Below, piece after piece: positions 61,379 to 64,000 of a stretch of 64,000 nt of DNA. Under the pieces are notes generated by a model. The model was not told the origin of the DNA. It made no database searches and worked only from the letters and a program-made list of their open reading frames with translations. Within the stretch, counting starts at the first letter, position 1. Every line of letters begins with the position of its first letter. Both the position numbers and the translations under genes were made by a program. This DNA comes from PALSA-1296 sp038210275 (GTDB lineage Bacteria > Bacteroidota > Ignavibacteria > Palsa-1295), in NCBI GenBank assembly GCA_038210275.1, contig JBBQWV010000016.1, forward strand, positions 23,440 to 87,439, read 5' to 3'.

Positions 61379-63289
61379 TTATTTCTTCTCCTCATCCACG
61401 ACCGTATATTCGGCGTTCTCGACCTTGCCTTCGCTGCCACCAGCTGAATTGCCATTGGGTTGGGCTTCTCCTCCCGGAGGCGGTGCTGAGGCATTCTGGT
61501 ACATCTGCGACGATGCTTCGCCGAAGGTGCGGTTCAGAGATTCCACTGCCGCTTTGATCGCCGCTGAATCGGTGCCTTTGAGGGCATTCTCCAGATCGGT
61601 GATAGACGTGTTGATCTTGCCTTGTGCTTCAGGCGGCATCTTATCCTTCAGCTCTTCAAGCTGCTTCTTCGATTGGAAGAGAAGCTGATCGGCTTGGTTA
61701 CGCGTCTCGACTTCTTCCTTGCGTTTGATGTCATCGACTTTATTCGCATCAGCATCGGATTTCATCTTTGCGATCTCTTCTTTCGAAAGTCCGCCGGATG
61801 AAGTGATGCGGATGGATTGCTCCTTCGCTGTTGCTTTATCTTTTGCGCTGACATTCAAGATGCCGTTCGCGTCAATATCGAATGTCACTTCGATCTGCGG
61901 TGTTCCACGCGGTGCTGGCGGAATGCCATCGAGATGGAATCTGCCAAGCGATTTATTATCACCTGCCATTGGACGCTCGCCTTGTGTGATGTGAATTTCA
62001 ACCGAAGGCTGGCTATCAGATGCCGTCGAAAATGTTTCCGATTTGCGTGTCGGGATTGTCGTATTCGCCTGAATCATCGGCGTTGCAACTCCGCCCATCG
62101 TCTCGATTCCGAGCGTAAGTGGAGTGACATCAAGCAAAAGAACGTCAGTGACTTCGCCGGTAAGTACAGCGCCTTGAATAGCTGCGCCGACTGCGACGAC
62201 TTCGTCCGGGTTTACGCCCTTATGCGGCTCTTTACCGAAAAGATTGCGGACGATTTCCTGCACTTTAGGAATGCGCGTTGATCCGCCGACGAGAATAACT
62301 TCGTCAATATCATTCGGCGTAACCTTTGCATTTGCAAGTGCGCGTTTGCAAGGCTCGACGGTGCGCTCTAAAATATCTTTTACAAGCTGCTCGAATTTCG
62401 CGCGAGTCATTGCAATATTCAAATGCTTCGGTCCATCGGCTGTTGCTGTGATGAAGGGAAGATTAATATCGGTTTGCATCAATGATGAAAGCTCCATCTT
62501 TGCTTTCTCCGATGCTTCCTTCAAGCGCTGAAGTGCCATCGGATCTTTGCGAAGATCAACGCCATCTGATTTGACAAATTCATCGGCAAGATAATCCACC
62601 ATGCGCGAATCAATGTTATCGCCACCAAGATGCGTATCGCCATCGGTTGATTTTACTTCGAAGACACCATCGCCAAGTTCGAGAATAGAAATATCAAACG
62701 TGCCGCCGCCAAAATCATAGACAGCGATCTTCTCGTTCTTGCCCTTCTTATCAAGTCCATAAGCAAGCGCAGCAGCCGTTGGCTCATTGATGATACGGCG
62801 GACGGTCAACCCGGCGATCTCTCCGGCATCTTTGGTTGCCTGACGCTGTGCATCATTAAAATATGCAGGAACAGTGATGACGGCTTCAGTCACTTTCTGC
62901 CCAAGATAATCTTCGGCAGTCTGCTTCATCTTTTGCAAGATCATCGCCGAAATTTCCTGAGGAGAATATTCCTTACCGCTGATATCAACACGAACGGCAT
63001 TTCCTTCGCCGCTCTTGATCGTATATGGTACGAGCTTCTGCTCTTCGCTTACTTCATCGGTTTTTCTTCCCATGAAACGCTTGATCGACGACACGGTGTT
63101 GCCGGGATTCGTCACAGCCTGACGCTTTGCAGCTTGCCCGACAAGACGCTCTCCTGTTTTTGTAAATGCAACAATGGATGGCGTTGTGCGCGAGCCTTCG
63201 CTATTGGCAATAACGACTGGCTGCGTGCCTTCCATAACGGAAACGCACGAGTTCGTTGTGCCAAGATCTATTCCTATAATTTTACTCAT
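61379..63289 (-). CDS. dnaK: Hsp70 chaperone DnaK
   Basis: 636 residues. IIGIDLGTTNSCVSVMEG, the VPAYFNDAQRQATKDAG motif, IAVYDFGGGTFDISILELGDG and VGGSTRIPKVQEIV belong to the ATPase domain. The linker DVLLLDVTPLTLGIETMGG is intact. The substrate domain and the disordered Gly/Ala/Asn-rich tail end in EEKK. It folds proteins with DnaJ and GrpE, which are not adjacent. The accessory genes 61353-59594 lie directly after it on the same strand. Confidence 0.97.
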   Translation of the reverse strand: MSKIIGIDLGTTNSCVSVMEGTQPVVIANSEGSRTTPSIVAFTKTGERLVGQAAKRQAVTNPGNTVSSIKRFMGRKTDEVSEEQKLVPYTIKSGEGNAVRVDISGKEYSPQEISAMILQKMKQTAEDYLGQKVTEAVITVPAYFNDAQRQATKDAGEIAGLTVRRIINEPTAAALAYGLDKKGKNEKIAVYDFGGGTFDISILELGDGVFEVKSTDGDTHLGGDNIDSRMVDYLADEFVKSDGVDLRKDPMALQRLKEASEKAKMELSSLMQTDINLPFITATADGPKHLNIAMTRAKFEQLVKDILERTVEPCKRALANAKVTPNDIDEVILVGGSTRIPKVQEIVRNLFGKEPHKGVNPDEVVAVGAAIQGAVLTGEVTDVLLLDVTPLTLGIETMGGVATPMIQANTTIPTRKSETFSTASDSQPSVEIHITQGERPMAGDNKSLGRFHLDGIPPAPRGTPQIEVTFDIDANGILNVSAKDKATAKEQSIRITSSGGLSKEEIAKMKSDADANKVDDIKRKEEVETRNQADQLLFQSKKQLEELKDKMPPEAQGKINTSITDLENALKGTDSAAIKAAVESLNRTFGEASSQMYQNASAPPPGGEAQPNGNSAGGSEGKVENAEYTVVDEEKK

Positions 63290-63341
63290 ATTGGTTTATT
63301 ATTCTTATTAAAATTTTTCTTTTCTTTTTCTTTTCTATTGT

Positions 63342-63465
63342 GTCATTGCGAGGATGGAGCGATAGCGACGGAACGAAGCAATCTCCTAAATCATGGTAGA
63401 TTGTAATGTTCTACCATACCTTGAAGGGATTGCTTTTTCGGGCTGAAGCCCTCTTCGCAATAACA
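63342..63465. repeat. GTCATTGCGA-type dispersed repeat
   Basis: Head GTCATTGCGAGG (63342-63353), GCAATCTC, then a hairpin ATGGTAGA...TCTACCAT near 63394-63419, GGGATTGCTTTTTCGG and a TTCGCAATAAC tail as the opposite arm. Same family as 52012-52095 and 28583. It lies in the dnaK leader region on the minus strand. Confidence 0.75.
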
Positions 63466-63477
63466 TCCGGTAGGAAA

Positions 63478-63588
63478 TTAATCCACATTCCCATATCTCT
63501 TCCGTGATCCCCGAGCAAAAAGCCCTGCGAGAAAGAGGAGGGAAATTCCGGCGACGATAACAGAGATCAGTATTTTTACAATCATCAT
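63478..63588 (-). CDS. 36-residue single-helix membrane peptide
   Basis: ATG at 63588, stop TAA at 63478. It reads MMIVKILISVIVAGISLLFL, then AGLFARGSRKRYGNVD: one membrane helix (about 3-24) with a short basic tail. A TATTTTTG element lies 38 bp upstream. The frame is small but the hydrophobic run followed by positive residues is typical of real small membrane proteins. Function unknown. It lies upstream of dnaK, with the repeat between. Confidence 0.5.
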   Translation of the reverse strand: MMIVKILISVIVAGISLLFLAGLFARGSRKRYGNVD

Positions 63589-63625
63589 TTGGTTTTATGG
63601 TCTATAAAGTCTATGAAAAGAAATG

Positions 63626-63633
63626 CAAAAATA
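63626..63633 (-). promoter_or_regulatory. TAnnTTTG element upstream of small membrane peptide
   Basis: TATTTTTG on the minus strand in a GCAAAAATACG context (plus strand), like other promoters in the window. It would serve the 36-residue frame at 63588-63478 and perhaps dnaK beyond. Confidence 0.5.
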
Positions 63634-63810
63634 CGAATCAATCATCTGAAGGTACGAAAATTTACCCTCTGCGGTTTTCTTAATAAGAAATAATCGTGCC
63701 AAACTTATTTTGCCTTTTTTGGATGATTTAGAAGGGATAGAGATTTACTGTCGACTTATTGACCGGATATGGCAGAGGGTTTGGCAGGATAGCTGACAAA
63801 TATTACTACA

Positions 63811-63829
63811 GACGGACTAAGAGTCCGTC
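63811..63829. repeat. GGACT/AGTCC palindrome
   Basis: GACGGACT-AAG-AGTCCGTC, 8-bp arms. Related to the pair at 49935-49980, sharing the CCACT flank downstream. Confidence 0.8.
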
Positions 63830-63859
63830 CCACTGGAGAATGAAGAGTTCATTAAACGC

Positions 63860-63890
63860 AAAAGGGCGCATCTTTCGATGCGCCCTTTTT
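63860..63890. terminator. Strong terminator hairpin
   Basis: AAAAGGGCGCATC (63860-63872) and GATGCGCCCTTTT (63877-63889), 13-bp perfect stem with a TTTC loop and T run. It directly follows the stop of the minus-strand T9SS cargo gene at 63910, so it probably ends that transcript. Confidence 0.88.
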
Positions 63891-63909
63891 GATGTGAATG
63901 CTTTACCGA

Positions 63910-64000
63910 TTATTTGGTCAAGACTAATTGTCTTGAGAGTCTTGTGCTTCCAGATTCGAGCAAGTAGATATAGGTACCGCTCGGTAAGTTTGACACGTCA
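63910..64000 (-). CDS. C-terminal end of a T9SS sorting-domain protein, truncated by window
   Basis: The minus frame is open from the right edge to TAA at 63910-63912 and encodes 29 full codons reading VSNLPSGTYIYLLESG, then STRLSRQLVLTK. NLPSGTYIY...R...LVLTK is the type A T9SS sorting-domain end. The protein body lies outside the window. It is followed by a strong terminator. Confidence 0.8.
   Translation of the reverse strand, partial: DVSNLPSGTYIYLLESGSTRLSRQLVLTK

Larger units (their letters stand above)
63589..63909. other. Intergenic region with promoter, palindrome and terminator
   Basis: These 321 bases hold no gene. They contain the TATTTTTG promoter at 63626-63633 (minus), the palindrome at 63811-63829 and the terminator at 63860-63890. 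The stretch 63640-63805 has nothing I can identify. Confidence 0.6.

Noticed and set aside
61354..61494. N-terminal extension of the 135-aa gene into dnaK
   Set aside because: The added residues are Arg/Lys-rich antisense of codons at the end of dnaK; the ATG at 61353 has a good ribosome site.

Overview
The window looks like a chromosome segment from the Bacteroidota/Chlorobiota/Ignavibacteriota (FCB) group. Three things point there. C-terminal sorting domains of the type IX secretion system (T9SS) occur at 52949-53935, as a relic at 57959-58060, and at the right edge. Several starts are preceded by TAnnTTTG, the -7 element of Bacteroidetes promoters. An OmpA protein with a PD40 propeller resembles PorE of the T9SS. 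The organism is Gram-negative (WaaA, MsbA-like exporter, heptosyltransferase-like enzymes, many outer-membrane barrels). It probably makes menaquinone by the futalosine route. No species can be named from the sequence alone.

Layout. 1-6.8 kb: the 3' part of a giant repetitive tail-fibre-like surface protein that runs off the left edge. 6.9-17.4 kb: envelope glycosyltransferases (GT2, GT39, two GT9), an MsbA-like ABC exporter, a site-2 protease, and a small ribosomal operon (unknown 67-aa protein, rpsR, rpmB). 17.7-26.1 kb: ABC-F ATPase, DEAD-box helicase, and a tight minus-strand operon of polyprenol-kinase-like protein, outer-membrane protein, DNA methyltransferase, nitrilase-family hydrolase and RlpA. 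26.3-34.4 kb: PorE-like OmpA protein, lipA-waaA, amidase and YajQ. 34.6-46.5 kb: gcvP, then a compact eight-gene plus-strand operon, aroA-aroE-aroC-aroKB (fusion)-aroQ-mqnP-ubiX-ubiD. This operon carries every step from DAHP to chorismate and the late prenylation/decarboxylation steps of menaquinone synthesis. 46.5-54 kb: serA with a class V aminotransferase, several secreted proteins and a DinB-like protein.

54-58 kb holds an unusual three-gene signalling module: a membrane coiled-coil protein built from 61-residue repeats, a single-domain response regulator, and a PAS histidine kinase whose linker is sixteen 21-residue repeats with a higher-order duplication. 58-61.4 kb is accessory in character: a gene relic, a ParE-type toxin-antitoxin pair, a DUF1905/YdeI protein, a second relic, two overlapping HEPN-type genes, a tRNA-like element that exactly fills the gap between a stop codon and a HEPN start codon, and an unknown 135-aa gene, all downstream of dnaK. 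The tRNA-like/HEPN arrangement is the best candidate here for an undescribed system. 63.3-64 kb has dispersed repeats, a 36-aa membrane peptide gene, a strong terminator and the tail of another T9SS cargo gene.

Intergenic DNA carries at least three families of dispersed repeats. Several promoters lie so close to the start codon that leaderless or nearly leaderless transcripts are likely.
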